In this document: positions 45,835-55,611 of the stretch, in pieces | Layout: each line of letters opens with the position of its first letter | How positions within the stretch are numbered: position 1 is the first letter of the stretch | Assembly: GCA_900315805.1 (NCBI GenBank) | Contig: ONAN01000004.1 | Span: 115,936 to 179,935, forward strand | DNA from: an uncultured Selenomonadales bacterium | Lineage (GTDB): Bacteria; Bacillota; Negativicutes; Acidaminococcales; Acidaminococcaceae | Direction of reading: 5' to 3' | DNA length: 64,000 nucleotides | Notes under the pieces: model-generated | What the model was told of the DNA's origin: nothing | The model's input: only the letters and a program-made list of their open reading frames with translations | The model's database searches: none | Translations under genes and position numbers: made by a program

Positions 45835-48495
45835 ATGGCAGAAGAACACAACATCCCCAAAACTTATGACCCCGCTGCCGTCGAGAAGAAATGGTATAAG
45901 TTCTGGGAAGACAATAAGTTATTCCACGCGGAACCGAAACCGGGCGCCAAGCCCTTTTCCATCGTCATTCCGCCTCCGAACATCACGGGCCAGCTGCACA
46001 TGGGCCACGCCCTGGACAACACCCTGCAGGATATCCTGATCCGCTGGCACCGCATGATGGGCGACAACACGTGCTGGTTCCCCGGCTATGACCATGCCGG
46101 CCTGGCCACGCAGATCAAGGTGGAAGAGGAAATCAAGAAGAACGAAGGCCTGACCCGGTACGACCTGGGCCGCGACGAATTCGTGAAACGCGTCTGGGCC
46201 TGGAAGGAACAGTACAGCCACCGCATCATCGACCAGCTGAAGGCCCTGGGTGTTTCCTGCGACTGGGACCGCACCCGCTTCACCCTGGACGAAGGCTGCT
46301 CCAAGGCCGTCCGCGAAGTCTTCGTATCCCTTTATGAAAAAGGCCTTATCTACCGCGGCACGCGCATCACGAACTGGTGCGTCCACTGCAACACGGCCCT
46401 GAGCGATATCGAAGTCGAACATCAGGATGACGCCGGTCATCTGTGGTACATCAATTATCCCATCGTGGGCGAACCGGGCCGCTATATCCAGATTGCCACG
46501 ACCCGTCCCGAAACGATCCCCGGCGATACGGCCGTCGCTGTCAACCCGAAGGATAAGCGCTTCGGCGACCTGGTAGGCAAAAAGTGCCTCCTGCCGATCA
46601 TGAACCGCGAAATGCCGATCATCGCCGATGATTACGTTGACACGGAATTCGGCACGGGCGCCGTCAAGATCACGCCGGCCCACGACCCCAACGACTATGA
46701 GATGGGCATCCGCCAGCACCTCGACACGATCGTCGTCATCGGCAAAGATGGCAAGATGACCGCCGAAGCCGGCAAATACGCCGGCATGGACCGCGATGAA
46801 TGCCGCGAAGCCATCATCAAGGATCTGAAGGATATGGGCCTCCTCGTGAAGATCGAGGAATGCCCGCACTCCGTCGGCCATTGCCAGCGTTGCGGCCATC
46901 CTATCGAGGCCCTCGTTTCCACGCAGTGGTTCGTCAAGATGCAGCCCCTGCTCCAGGCCGCCATGGACTGCGTGAAGGACGGCCGGACACAGTTCGTGCC
47001 GGAACGTTTCACGAAGAACTACCTGGGCTGGATGGAAAACATGCACGACTGGTGCATCAGCCGCCAGATCTGGTGGGGCCACCGCATCCCCGTCTGGTAC
47101 TGCGACGACTGCGGCGCCGAAATCGCGTCCCGCACGGACATCGACACGTGCCCCAAGTGCGGCAGCAAACACGTCCACCAGGACGAAGACGCCCTCGACA
47201 CGTGGTTCAGTTCCGCCCTGTGGCCGTTCTCCATCATGGGCTGGCCCGATGTCAAGGATAACGAAGTCCTCAAACAGTTCTACCCGACGAGCGTGCTCGT
47301 CACGGGCTACGACATCATCTTCTTCTGGGTGGCCCGCATGATCATCATGGGCATGGAATTCATGAAGGACATTCCTTTCGAGAAAGTCTTCATCCACGGC
47401 CTGGTCCGCGACGACCAGGGCCGCAAGATGTCCAAGTCCCTGGGCAACGGCATCGATCCGCTGCAGGTCATCGACGAATACGGCTGCGACACGCTGCGGT
47501 TCATGCTGATCACGGGCAACACGCCGGGCAACGACATGCGCTTCTACTGGAGCCGCGTCGAATCGACCCGCAACTTCGCCAACAAGATCTGGAACGCTTC
47601 CCGGTTCGCCCTCATGAACCTGGAAGGCTACGACGCAACGGCACCGCGCGCACCGTTCACCCTGGCAGACAAGTGGATCCTGTCCCGCCTGCAGGATGTG
47701 GCCGCCGATGTGACGAGCCTTTTGGGACGGTTCGAACTGGGCGAAGCCGGCCGCGCGATTTACGACTTCATCTGGGGCGAAATCTGCGACTGGTACATTG
47801 AAATCGCGAAACCGCGCCTGTACGGCAAGGAGACGCCGGAAGCCCGCGCCACGGCCCAGTACGTGCTGGTTACCGTCCTGACGGGCGCCATGAAGCTGCT
47901 CCATCCGTACATGCCGTTCATTACGGAAGAAATCTACCAGGCCCTGCCGCACGACTGCAAGAGCATCATGATCAGCCCCTGGCCGGTGGCCGATCCCGCC
48001 CTGGTCGACAAGGACGCCGAAAAGGCGATGGAAGCCATTATGGCCGCCATCAAGTCCATCCGCGAAATGCGGGCCCAGGTTAATGCCGCGCCGGGTAAAA
48101 AGGCGCCGGCCATCCTGCTCGCCGACGCCGGCCTGATGGACGTCATCAAGGCCAACGAAGGCTACTTCCAGCTGCTGGCCACGGTCGACAACCTGACCGT
48201 CCTGCCCCTGGACGCACCGAAACCGGAAAACGCCATGGCTGCCGTCAACAGCGGCGTCGAAGTCTACCTGCCGCTCAAAGGCCTGATCGACGTGGAACTC
48301 GAAACGGCCCGCCTGAACAAGGAAAAGACCGGCCTGGAAAAGGAAATGAAGCGCGTTTCGGGCAAACTGTCCAACCAGAACTTCCTCGCCAAGGCCCCGG
48401 CCGAAGTCGTCGCCAAGGAAAAGGCGAAGGCCGAGGAATACACGGCGAAGATGAAGACCATCGAAGAACGCCTGGCTTACCTGAAGACGCTCTGA
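45835..48495 (+). CDS. valS: valyl-tRNA synthetase
   Basis: An 886-residue class I synthetase that charges tRNA-Val. The HIGH motif appears as PPPNITGQLHMGHAL (about residue 47), and KMSKS as GRKMSKSLGNGIDP (about 530). The editing domain lies between them. The C-terminal coiled-coil arm typical of ValRS (residues about 815-886, KEKTGLEKEMKRVSGKL) is present. Regulated by the T-box in front. It is followed by folC 10 bp later. Confidence 0.97.
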   Translation: MAEEHNIPKTYDPAAVEKKWYKFWEDNKLFHAEPKPGAKPFSIVIPPPNITGQLHMGHALDNTLQDILIRWHRMMGDNTCWFPGYDHAGLATQIKVEEEIKKNEGLTRYDLGRDEFVKRVWAWKEQYSHRIIDQLKALGVSCDWDRTRFTLDEGCSKAVREVFVSLYEKGLIYRGTRITNWCVHCNTALSDIEVEHQDDAGHLWYINYPIVGEPGRYIQIATTRPETIPGDTAVAVNPKDKRFGDLVGKKCLLPIMNREMPIIADDYVDTEFGTGAVKITPAHDPNDYEMGIRQHLDTIVVIGKDGKMTAEAGKYAGMDRDECREAIIKDLKDMGLLVKIEECPHSVGHCQRCGHPIEALVSTQWFVKMQPLLQAAMDCVKDGRTQFVPERFTKNYLGWMENMHDWCISRQIWWGHRIPVWYCDDCGAEIASRTDIDTCPKCGSKHVHQDEDALDTWFSSALWPFSIMGWPDVKDNEVLKQFYPTSVLVTGYDIIFFWVARMIIMGMEFMKDIPFEKVFIHGLVRDDQGRKMSKSLGNGIDPLQVIDEYGCDTLRFMLITGNTPGNDMRFYWSRVESTRNFANKIWNASRFALMNLEGYDATAPRAPFTLADKWILSRLQDVAADVTSLLGRFELGEAGRAIYDFIWGEICDWYIEIAKPRLYGKETPEARATAQYVLVTVLTGAMKLLHPYMPFITEEIYQALPHDCKSIMISPWPVADPALVDKDAEKAMEAIMAAIKSIREMRAQVNAAPGKKAPAILLADAGLMDVIKANEGYFQLLATVDNLTVLPLDAPKPENAMAAVNSGVEVYLPLKGLIDVELETARLNKEKTGLEKEMKRVSGKLSNQNFLAKAPAEVVAKEKAKAEEYTAKMKTIEERLAYLKTL

Positions 48496-48505
48496 GGAAG
48501 GCATC

Positions 48506-49801
48506 ATGAATTATGAAGAAAGCATAGCATACCTCGACAGTCTGGGCCGTTTCGGAATCCGCCTGGGCATGGACCGCATCAAACAGCTGCTGTTCGTGCT
48601 GGGGCACCCGGAAAACCAGATCCGTACCATCCATGTGGCCGGTACGAACGGCAAAGGCAGCGTGTCCACCATGATTGCGGACATCCTGCGCCACGCCGGC
48701 CTGCATGTGGGCAAGTTCACGTCGCCCCACCTGGTCAAGTACAACGAGCGCATCCAGCTCGACGGCCGGGATATCGGCGACGCGGAATTCGCCGAAGTGC
48801 TGACCCGCGTGCGGGAGTTCGCCGACGACCTGGTGAAGAACAAGGCCTGCGAACAGCCGACGCAGTTTGAAATCCTCACGGCGGCGGCCTTCCACTATTT
48901 TGCCCTGCAGCACGTGGATTACGCCGTCATCGAAGTCGGCCTCGGCGGCCTCTGGGATTCGACGAACCTCATCAAGCCCGTCGTGTCGGTCATCACCAAC
49001 GTGGCCCTGGACCACACGAAGGTCCTCGGCAAGACGCTGGAGGAAATCGCCCTGCAGAAGGCGGGCATCATCAAGGAGAAAGTCCCCGTCGTGACCGGCG
49101 CCGCCGGCAACGCCCTGGGCCCCATCCAGGTCATGAGTGCCTTCAAGCAGGCGCCGCTCTACGTGTACGGCCAGTCGTTCCACGGGGAAGAAGTCACGAG
49201 CTCCATGGACGGGCAAACTTTCCGCCTGTGCGCGGGCACGAACTACGTGTCGGAATATTCCATCCGCCTGCCCGGCGCCCACCAGATCCGCAATGCCTGC
49301 GTGGCCATCGTGGCGGCGAAGATCGTCTCGAAGGGCGATCCGCGCATCACGGAAGAGGACCTGCACGCCGGCGTGGCGGAAACGGTCTGGCCCGGCCGCC
49401 TGGAACGCATCCTGGTACGGCCCGATGTCATCCTCGACGGGGCGCACAACCCGGACGGGGCACAGGCCCTGCGGGCCGCCCTCGATAAATTCTATCCGGG
49501 CCGGCCGGTCCATTTCGTGTTCGGCATGATGGGCGACAAGGCCGTGTCCGAAGTCGTCCGCATCCTCATCCGGCCGGACGACAAGGTCTACACTGTACGG
49601 GCCGATGACGGTCCCCGCGCGGCGGAAGCGGCGGAACTGGCGAACCTGATCGGTCCGCAGGCGCGGCCTTTCAGCGACGTGGGCGCAGCCTACGACCAGG
49701 CCCTGGCCGATGCCGGCAGCGACGGAATCGTGGTCGTCGGCGGTTCCCTCTATCTGGTGGGGACCTTCAAGGGCATGCTGCTCCGGCGCCAGGCCAATTA
49801 A
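48506..49801 (+). CDS. folC: bifunctional folylpolyglutamate synthase/dihydrofolate synthase
   Basis: A 431-residue Mur-ligase-type enzyme that adds glutamate to folates. The ATP loop is GTNGKGSVS (about residue 49), and the C-terminal domain has DGAHNPDGAQALR. Only 10 bp separate it from valS, so it probably shares the T-box-controlled transcript; valS-folC is a common Firmicutes pair. Confidence 0.93.
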   Translation: MNYEESIAYLDSLGRFGIRLGMDRIKQLLFVLGHPENQIRTIHVAGTNGKGSVSTMIADILRHAGLHVGKFTSPHLVKYNERIQLDGRDIGDAEFAEVLTRVREFADDLVKNKACEQPTQFEILTAAAFHYFALQHVDYAVIEVGLGGLWDSTNLIKPVVSVITNVALDHTKVLGKTLEEIALQKAGIIKEKVPVVTGAAGNALGPIQVMSAFKQAPLYVYGQSFHGEEVTSSMDGQTFRLCAGTNYVSEYSIRLPGAHQIRNACVAIVAAKIVSKGDPRITEEDLHAGVAETVWPGRLERILVRPDVILDGAHNPDGAQALRAALDKFYPGRPVHFVFGMMGDKAVSEVVRILIRPDDKVYTVRADDGPRAAEAAELANLIGPQARPFSDVGAAYDQALADAGSDGIVVVGGSLYLVGTFKGMLLRRQAN

Positions 49802-49874
49802 AATTCAATATTATAATGTAAGAAGTTGAAAGTGCGAAGCCCGGTCCGGCCGGGACGGCACCAGGGAGAAGGAA

Positions 49875-51257
49875 ATGAACCGATCCGTGATGGCACAGGA
49901 AACAAAAGAATACAGACGGATGCAGAATCTGCTGTTGATTCTGGCTGCCTGCATCGCCATCGACCAGACCCTCCTGAGCGTGCTCGTCCTGGCGGCCCTG
50001 CTGCACGGCCTCTATCTTGCGTGGCAGGAACGGAAAGGGAAACGCCGCATCCGGACCTGGCCGAAAGCGCTGAAGTACATTCTGCTGCTGCTTTTGGCCG
50101 ACGGGTACGCGTCCCTCCACAACCCGCTTGTCACGCACGAGGCCGTCGTCACCTTCAACTTTTTTTATGTCGTCGGCCAGTACACGGCCGTCGTGTGGCT
50201 CTTCACCCGCTTCGGCAATCTCTTCGCCGGCCGCTCCGACCCGTTTTCCGGAACCCTTTCCGGACCGCCGGCAGGGCAGGGGAGCAGCGGCGGCGCCGGC
50301 CGGTCTTTTTGGGACATCTTCCGGGGACAGCCGTTTCCCCTGCGGGTGCTGCGCGTCCTCGGCTGGGTGGCCCTCGTCGTGCTGGCGGGCGGCGTGCTCC
50401 AGCACTTTTTCGGCGGCGCCACGGACGCCATCTGGGTGGACAAGGCAGCCAATCCGCTGCTGAAGAACCGCATCTTTTCCACCTGGGAAAACCCGAACAT
50501 CCTGGCGGGTTATCTGTGCGTCGTGGCGGCCTACGTCATGAGTTACATCAGCGTCGTGAAGGAAAGCCGGCGGCGCTGGATCCTTTTCGGCATCCTGCTG
50601 GTGACGCTGCTCTGCCAGGTCTACACGTTCTCGCGCGGGTTCTGGGCCGCCATGGCTGTCGAAGTCGTGGCCTTCGTCTTCCTGTTCTACCGGAAGGGCA
50701 TCCTCTACCTGCTCGGCGTCGGTGCCATCGGGGGCGCCCTGGCCGGGCCCGTCGTGTGGCAGCGCCTGGCGACGCTGAAGGACATTACGGCCGACTCGTC
50801 CGCCGCCATGCGCCTGGCCTACATCGAGATTGCCGAGGCCATCGTCGAGGACCATCCCCTGGGCATCGGCTGGTACAATTACCGCTACGTGTTCCCGGAG
50901 TACGACTACTACTTCAAGAATCCCGACGTCATCATGTACCATTGCCACAACCTGCTCCTGAATTTCGCCGCCGAACTGGGCGTGCAGGGGGCGGTGCTCT
51001 TCGTGGCGGCGTGGATCTTCTTCCTCGTGCTGGCCTGGAAGCTGCATAAATCGGGCCGGTTCCTCTGGATGAAGGCCATGGGGCGGGGGTACCTGCTCAT
51101 GTCCCTGGGCATCTTTGTGGGGGGACTGGGGGACCACGTCTTCTTCAACGTGCGCATGGGCGTCCTGTTCTGGCTGCTCAGCACGCTCCTGGTGTTGACC
51201 CGGCAGTACGGTCTGTATGACCCGGGACCGGCGGAGGCGGAAAAACAGGAAAAATGA
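49875..51257 (+). CDS. O-antigen ligase-like (Wzy/WaaL family) membrane protein
   Basis: A 460-residue protein with about ten to twelve helices. WENPNILAGYLCVV and YTFSRGFWAA, with a long extracytoplasmic loop (about residues 310-360: EDHPLGIGWYNYRYVFPEY, then CHNLLLN with a histidine), match the WaaL/Wzy polymerase-ligase pattern. It would transfer or polymerise a polyprenyl-linked glycan at the outer membrane assembly site. It stands alone here, with no glycan cluster around it. GGAGAAGGA precedes the ATG closely; a start at the next methionine is possible. Confidence 0.8.
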   Translation: MNRSVMAQETKEYRRMQNLLLILAACIAIDQTLLSVLVLAALLHGLYLAWQERKGKRRIRTWPKALKYILLLLLADGYASLHNPLVTHEAVVTFNFFYVVGQYTAVVWLFTRFGNLFAGRSDPFSGTLSGPPAGQGSSGGAGRSFWDIFRGQPFPLRVLRVLGWVALVVLAGGVLQHFFGGATDAIWVDKAANPLLKNRIFSTWENPNILAGYLCVVAAYVMSYISVVKESRRRWILFGILLVTLLCQVYTFSRGFWAAMAVEVVAFVFLFYRKGILYLLGVGAIGGALAGPVVWQRLATLKDITADSSAAMRLAYIEIAEAIVEDHPLGIGWYNYRYVFPEYDYYFKNPDVIMYHCHNLLLNFAAELGVQGAVLFVAAWIFFLVLAWKLHKSGRFLWMKAMGRGYLLMSLGIFVGGLGDHVFFNVRMGVLFWLLSTLLVLTRQYGLYDPGPAEAEKQEK

Positions 51258-51310
51258 GGAAAATTAAGGAAAAATAGACCGGAAAAATCAATATTTACAT
51301 AAAATTTACC

Positions 51311-51360
51311 GTGAAGAAGGAAGGTTTTGACAAAAAAACCGCCTTCTTCACAATTTTTTT
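51311..51360 (+). terminator. terminator after the O-antigen ligase-like gene
   Basis: A nested hairpin with arms GTGAAGAAGG and CCTTCTTCAC, followed by AATTTTTTT. Confidence 0.85.
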
Positions 51361-51770
51361 GAAAAATCTAGCAGGAAAGAATGATATGGATGTCGTATCT
51401 TAACCATAAGAATGTGTTTGGGATTGGTATGCCCTCAACCTGGCAGGATGTTTTTTTCCGGGGGCGTCCCGGTCCGCGCAAAAAGGCCCGCGGTTTCACG
51501 GATTTTTTCGTGATTCTGTTAGCTTTTTATCACTTTCTGTGCTATAATGGACATGGGCTTGAATGCGATTGCAATGCGCCTTGAGGTGGTCTCGGGGAAT
51601 GTTACAGTCTCACCTGTTTGTTCGTAAAATTAACGAAAAAATGTCAAGCCTGGCACCATCTGCAATTACCTGGTGCGCAATCAGGATACGGGTTGCGTTT
51701 CAGGTTTGTGTTTTACCCGCATGTCCATGCGGAAAAATTCCTATCAAATTTTAAGGAGGAAGGTAAAATT
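51361..51770 (+). promoter_or_regulatory. upstream region of the propionate cluster
   Basis: No coding frame is supported in these 410 bp. A TATAAT box stands at 51543-51548. A transcript from it would carry a leader of about 215 nt before the CoA-transferase start. No known riboswitch motif was recognised. Confidence 0.45.
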
Positions 51771-53312
51771 ATGGATGTGAATGACATTAAAGATCGTATC
51801 GAGTGTGCTGCCGCTTTAGCAAAAGTCACGACTGCCGAAGCTGCTGCCGAGTACATTAAGGACGACATGAACGTCGGTGTCTCCGGCTTCACCCCGTCCG
51901 GCTATCCGAAAGCCGTACCCCTGGCTCTGGCAGCCAAGGTAAAGGCTGGCGCAAAGATCAAGATCAACCTCTATACCGGTGCTTCCGTTGGTCCGGAACT
52001 GGATGGCGAACTGGCCAAAGCCGGCGCTATCAATCGCCGTGCCCCTTACCAGACCAACAAAGATATGCGTAACGCTATCAACAACGACGAAATCAAATAT
52101 ACCGAAATGCATCTGTCCATGTCCGCCCAGAACATCCGCTACGGCTTCCTGCCGAACCGCCGCGGCATCGATCTGGCCATCATGGAAGTCTGCAAGATCA
52201 AGGACCTGGGCAATGGCCAGGTAGGCCTGGTTCCGACGACCGCCGTCGGCAACAGCCCGTCTTATGTACAGACCGCCAAACAGGTCATCGTCGAAGTCAA
52301 CACGACCCAGCCGGTGGAACTGGAAGGCATGCATGACCTGTTCGTTCCGCTGGATCCGCCGAACCGCAAACCCATCATGATCGAACATCCCTGGGACCGC
52401 ATCGGCACCGATTACGTTGCTTGCCCGCTGGACAAGATCGTAGCCATCGTTCCCTGCGACATCACCGATAAGACCCGTCCTCTGGGCGCTATCGACGATG
52501 ACGCGAAGCATATGGGCCAGAACCTGGTCGCCTTCTTCAAGAAGGAAGTGGCGGAAGGCCGTCTGCCGAAGAACCTGCTGCCGCTGCAGTCCGGCGTAGG
52601 CTCCGTAGCCAACGCCGTCATCAACGGCCTGGTGAACTCCGAATTCGAACACCTGACGGTTTACACCGAAGTCATCCAGGACGGCATGTTCGACCTGATC
52701 GACGCCGGCAAACTGGATATCGCTTCCGGCACGTCCCTGAGCCCGTCTCCGGAATGCCTGAAGAAGTTCTATGCGAACCTGGACAAATACAAACCGCATC
52801 TGCTGCTCCGGCCGCAGGAAATTTCCAACAATCCCGAAGTTTCCCGCCGCATCGGTGTCATTGCCATGAACACGGCCATCGAAGTCGATATCTACGGCAA
52901 CGTCAACAGCACGCACATCTGCGGCAGCAGACTGATGAACGGTGTCGGTGGTTCCGGTGACTTCGCACGTTCCGGCTTCCTGACCGTATTCTTCACGAAC
53001 TCCCTGGCCAAGGACGGCAAGATCAGTTCCGTGGTTCCGTTCTGCTCCCATATCGACCATCCGTCCAACGACGTCGACGTCATCGTTTCCGAACGCGGCG
53101 TGGCGGACCTGCGTGGCCTGAGCCCGAAGGAAAGGGCAGTCGAAATCATCGACAAGATCGCCAACCCGAAATACCAGCCGCTGCTGAAGGACTACTTCGA
53201 CCGCGCCTGCGCGGCTTCCAAGGTTGCCAAGACCATGGATTGCCCGCATCTGCTGGATGAAGCGTTCAGCTTCCATACCAGATTCCTGAAGACCGGCACG
53301 ATGGAAAAATAA
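51771..53312 (+). CDS. scpC: propionyl-CoA:succinate (acetyl-CoA hydrolase/transferase family) CoA-transferase
   Basis: A 513-residue class I CoA-transferase of the Cat1/AarC type. The catalytic glutamate is in YTEVIQDGMFDLIDAGKL (about residue 303), and the oxyanion and CoA loops are in GVGGSGDFARSG. The gene opens the cluster for succinate decarboxylation. The likely reaction is CoA transfer from propionyl-CoA to succinate, giving succinyl-CoA and propionate; acetate as partner is also possible. The start at 51771 follows AAGGAGGAAGG; the upstream open frame is leader. Confidence 0.9.
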   Translation: MDVNDIKDRIECAAALAKVTTAEAAAEYIKDDMNVGVSGFTPSGYPKAVPLALAAKVKAGAKIKINLYTGASVGPELDGELAKAGAINRRAPYQTNKDMRNAINNDEIKYTEMHLSMSAQNIRYGFLPNRRGIDLAIMEVCKIKDLGNGQVGLVPTTAVGNSPSYVQTAKQVIVEVNTTQPVELEGMHDLFVPLDPPNRKPIMIEHPWDRIGTDYVACPLDKIVAIVPCDITDKTRPLGAIDDDAKHMGQNLVAFFKKEVAEGRLPKNLLPLQSGVGSVANAVINGLVNSEFEHLTVYTEVIQDGMFDLIDAGKLDIASGTSLSPSPECLKKFYANLDKYKPHLLLRPQEISNNPEVSRRIGVIAMNTAIEVDIYGNVNSTHICGSRLMNGVGGSGDFARSGFLTVFFTNSLAKDGKISSVVPFCSHIDHPSNDVDVIVSERGVADLRGLSPKERAVEIIDKIANPKYQPLLKDYFDRACAASKVAKTMDCPHLLDEAFSFHTRFLKTGTMEK

Positions 53313-53373
53313 TCCGTCCGCAAAGCCGATTTGATGCGGATTTAACTTGAATTAATTTGTAAAAAGGTTTACA

Positions 53374-53400
53374 ATTGTAACCGGTGAGGCCGCGGTTTCC
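53374..53400 (+). terminator. hairpin after the CoA-transferase gene
   Basis: GAG-CCGCGG/CCGCGG-CTC stem with little T-run. It may be a processing or weak termination site between the transferase and the mutase gene. Confidence 0.35.
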
Positions 53401-53552
53401 GCGGCTCTCCCGGGTACATGTGACCTTCCTTTCGTTGACATGATCCGTCCGGATCTTGCCATAAACCGTCCACGACGGGCACTCTCACCATAGCGTGGAA
53501 ATGTCCACTCCATGCTGTGAAAACACTTTATATTTTTAAGGAGGATTTGAGA

Positions 53553-55081
53553 ATGGCAAATGAAACTCTGAAAGCGGGATTTGACAAGTACATGGCTGAA
53601 GCCGATGCTAAATGTGCCAAATTCCCGGAACGCGCTAACCTGGAACCCAACCGTCTGTACACCCCGTTGGATCTGGAAGGCTTCGATTACGAACGTGATC
53701 TGGGCTTCCCCGGCGAATATCCTTACACCCGTGGCGTACAGCCCACGATGTATCGCGGCCGTTTCTGGACCATGCGTATGTACGCTGGCTTCTCCACTGC
53801 CGAAGAATCCAACAAGCGTTATCGTTACCTGCTGGCTAACGGTGGCAGCGGCCTGTCCTGCGCATTCGACCTGCCGACCCAGATCGGTTATGATTCCACC
53901 GATCCGATGGCTGAAGGCGAAGTTGGCGGCTTCCGTACTGCTGTGCATGTACATCGCCGTAGCCAAGAAGCAGGGCGTTCCCCAGGAAGCACTGCGCGGC
54001 ACCATTCAGAACGATATCCTGAAGGAATACGCTGCCCGCGGCACCTACATCTTCCCGCCGAAACCGTCCATGCGTCTGATCACCAACATCTTTGAATATT
54101 GCTCCAAGTACGTTCCGAAATGGAACACCATCTCCATTTCCGGCTACCATATCCGTGAAGCAGGCTCCACCGCTGCTCAGGAAATCGCCTTCTGTAGAAG
54201 CTGCCCTGAAAGCCGGCATGGACGTCGACGCTTTCGCTGGCCGTCTGTCCTTCTTCTGGAATGCCCACAACAACGTATTGGAAGAAGTTGCCAAGTTCCG
54301 TGCTTCCCGCCGCGTATGGGCGAAAGTCATGAAGGAACGCTTCCATGCAAAGAAAGCGAAATCCATGATGCTGCGCTTCCATACCCAGACCGCTGGTTCC
54401 ATGCTGACCGCTCAGCAGCCGAACAACAACATCGTCCGTGTTGCTCTGCAGACCGCTGCCGCTGTTATGGGTGGCACCCAGTCCCTGCACACGAACTCCA
54501 AAGACGAAGCACTGGCTCTGCCGACGACTGAATCCGTTACCATCGCTCTGCGCACGCAGCAGATCGTTGCTTACGAATCCGGCCTGGCTGACACCATTGA
54601 CCCGCTGGGCGGCTCCTACTATGTAGAAGCTCTGACCAACAAACTGGAAAAAGAATGCTGGGAATACATCAACAAGATTGATGAAATCGGTGGCGCTCCG
54701 GAAGCTATCGCCAAGGGCTACATCCAGAAAGAGATCCAGGATTCCGCTTACAAATGGCAGATGGACGTTGAAGCCGGCCGTCGCGTAATCGTCGGCGTCA
54801 ACAAGTTCACTCAGGAAGAAGAACCTCCGAAGAACCTGCTCCGCGTTGACGGCTCCGTTGGCAAACTGCAGGCTGAAAAGATCGCCAAAGTTAAAGCTAC
54901 CCGTGACAACGCCAAGGTTAAAGAAACCCTGGATGCTCTGGAAAAGGCTTGCCATGAAGACGAATCCACCAACCTGGTTCCGTTCATCCTGGCTGCTGTT
55001 GAAGCTTACGCAACCGAAGGCGAAATCTGCGGCGTAATGCGTAAAGTATTCGGCGAATTCAAAGCTCACACTGCTCTTTAA
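53553..55081 (+). pseudogene. mcmA: methylmalonyl-CoA mutase large (catalytic) subunit, two internal frameshifting deletions
   Basis: The gene encodes the substrate-binding TIM-barrel part of B12-dependent methylmalonyl-CoA mutase (succinyl-CoA to methylmalonyl-CoA). The start [20 protein letters not shown] follows AAGGAGG. The frame is intact to GEVGG (about 53930), then the sequence resumes in another frame with [15 protein letters not shown]; about 34 codons are missing relative to the family. It shifts again near 54193, where QEIAF is joined to [11 protein letters not shown] with about eight codons lost. The last 300 codons are in a third frame to the stop. Each loss is about 2 modulo 3 in length. 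As given, no full protein can be made. Confidence 0.85.
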
Positions 55082-55119
55082 TTTGACGAAAAATAACTTT
55101 TGACGGAGGTAATATACAA

Positions 55120-55509
55120 ATGGCTAACATTAAAGTATTAGTTGCAAAACCGGGTCTGGACGGCCATGACCGTGGCGCTAAGGTAGTTGCCCGCGCTCTG
55201 CGTGACGCTGGTTTCGAAGTTATCTACACCGGCATCCGCCTGACTCCCGAACAGATTGCTGAAGCTGCTCTGCAGGACGACGTCAACGTCGTTGCCCTGA
55301 GCCTGCTCTCCGGCGCTCACAACACCCTGTTCCCGAAAGTTGTTGAACTGCTGAAGGAAAAGGGCATGAACGACGTTCTGGTTATCGGCGGCGGCGTTAT
55401 CCCCGAAGCTGATATCCCCGGCCTGAAGGCTGCCGGCATTGCCGAAGTATTCACTCCTGGCACCCCGACCACCAAGGTTGTTGACTTCATTAAAGCAAAC
55501 GTTAAGTAA
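55120..55509 (+). CDS. mcmB: methylmalonyl-CoA mutase cobalamin-binding subunit
   Basis: A 129-residue Rossmann-like B12 domain. The histidine that coordinates cobalt is in [10 protein letters not shown] (DxHxxG), and SLLSGAHN and [13 protein letters not shown] are the other conserved loops. It is encoded separately from the catalytic domain, as in archaeal and some anaerobic bacterial mutases. GGAGG lies before the ATG; the gene starts 38 bp after the large-subunit gene. Confidence 0.93.
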   Translation: MANIKVLVAKPGLDGHDRGAKVVARALRDAGFEVIYTGIRLTPEQIAEAALQDDVNVVALSLLSGAHNTLFPKVVELLKEKGMNDVLVIGGGVIPEADIPGLKAAGIAEVFTPGTPTTKVVDFIKANVK

Positions 55510-55529
55510 TTCCTTTTCTTAAAATCAAA

Positions 55530-55565
55530 GATGCAGGGCGGGGTAACCCGCCTTGCACCTTTCCT
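55530..55565 (+). terminator. hairpin between mutase and meaB
   Basis: An imperfect stem TGCAGGGCGGG/CCCGCCTTGCA with a GTAA loop, followed by a T/C-rich tract. Partial termination would lower meaB relative to the mutase. Confidence 0.5.
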
Positions 55566-55611
55566 TATTTTGGACGACAAGGTAAACTACAAGGCGGTGT
55601 GACACAAAGTT

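Noticed and set aside
51381..51584. Small protein gene upstream of the CoA-transferase
   Set aside because: No good ribosome site, poor composition, and it overlaps the promoter region of the cluster.
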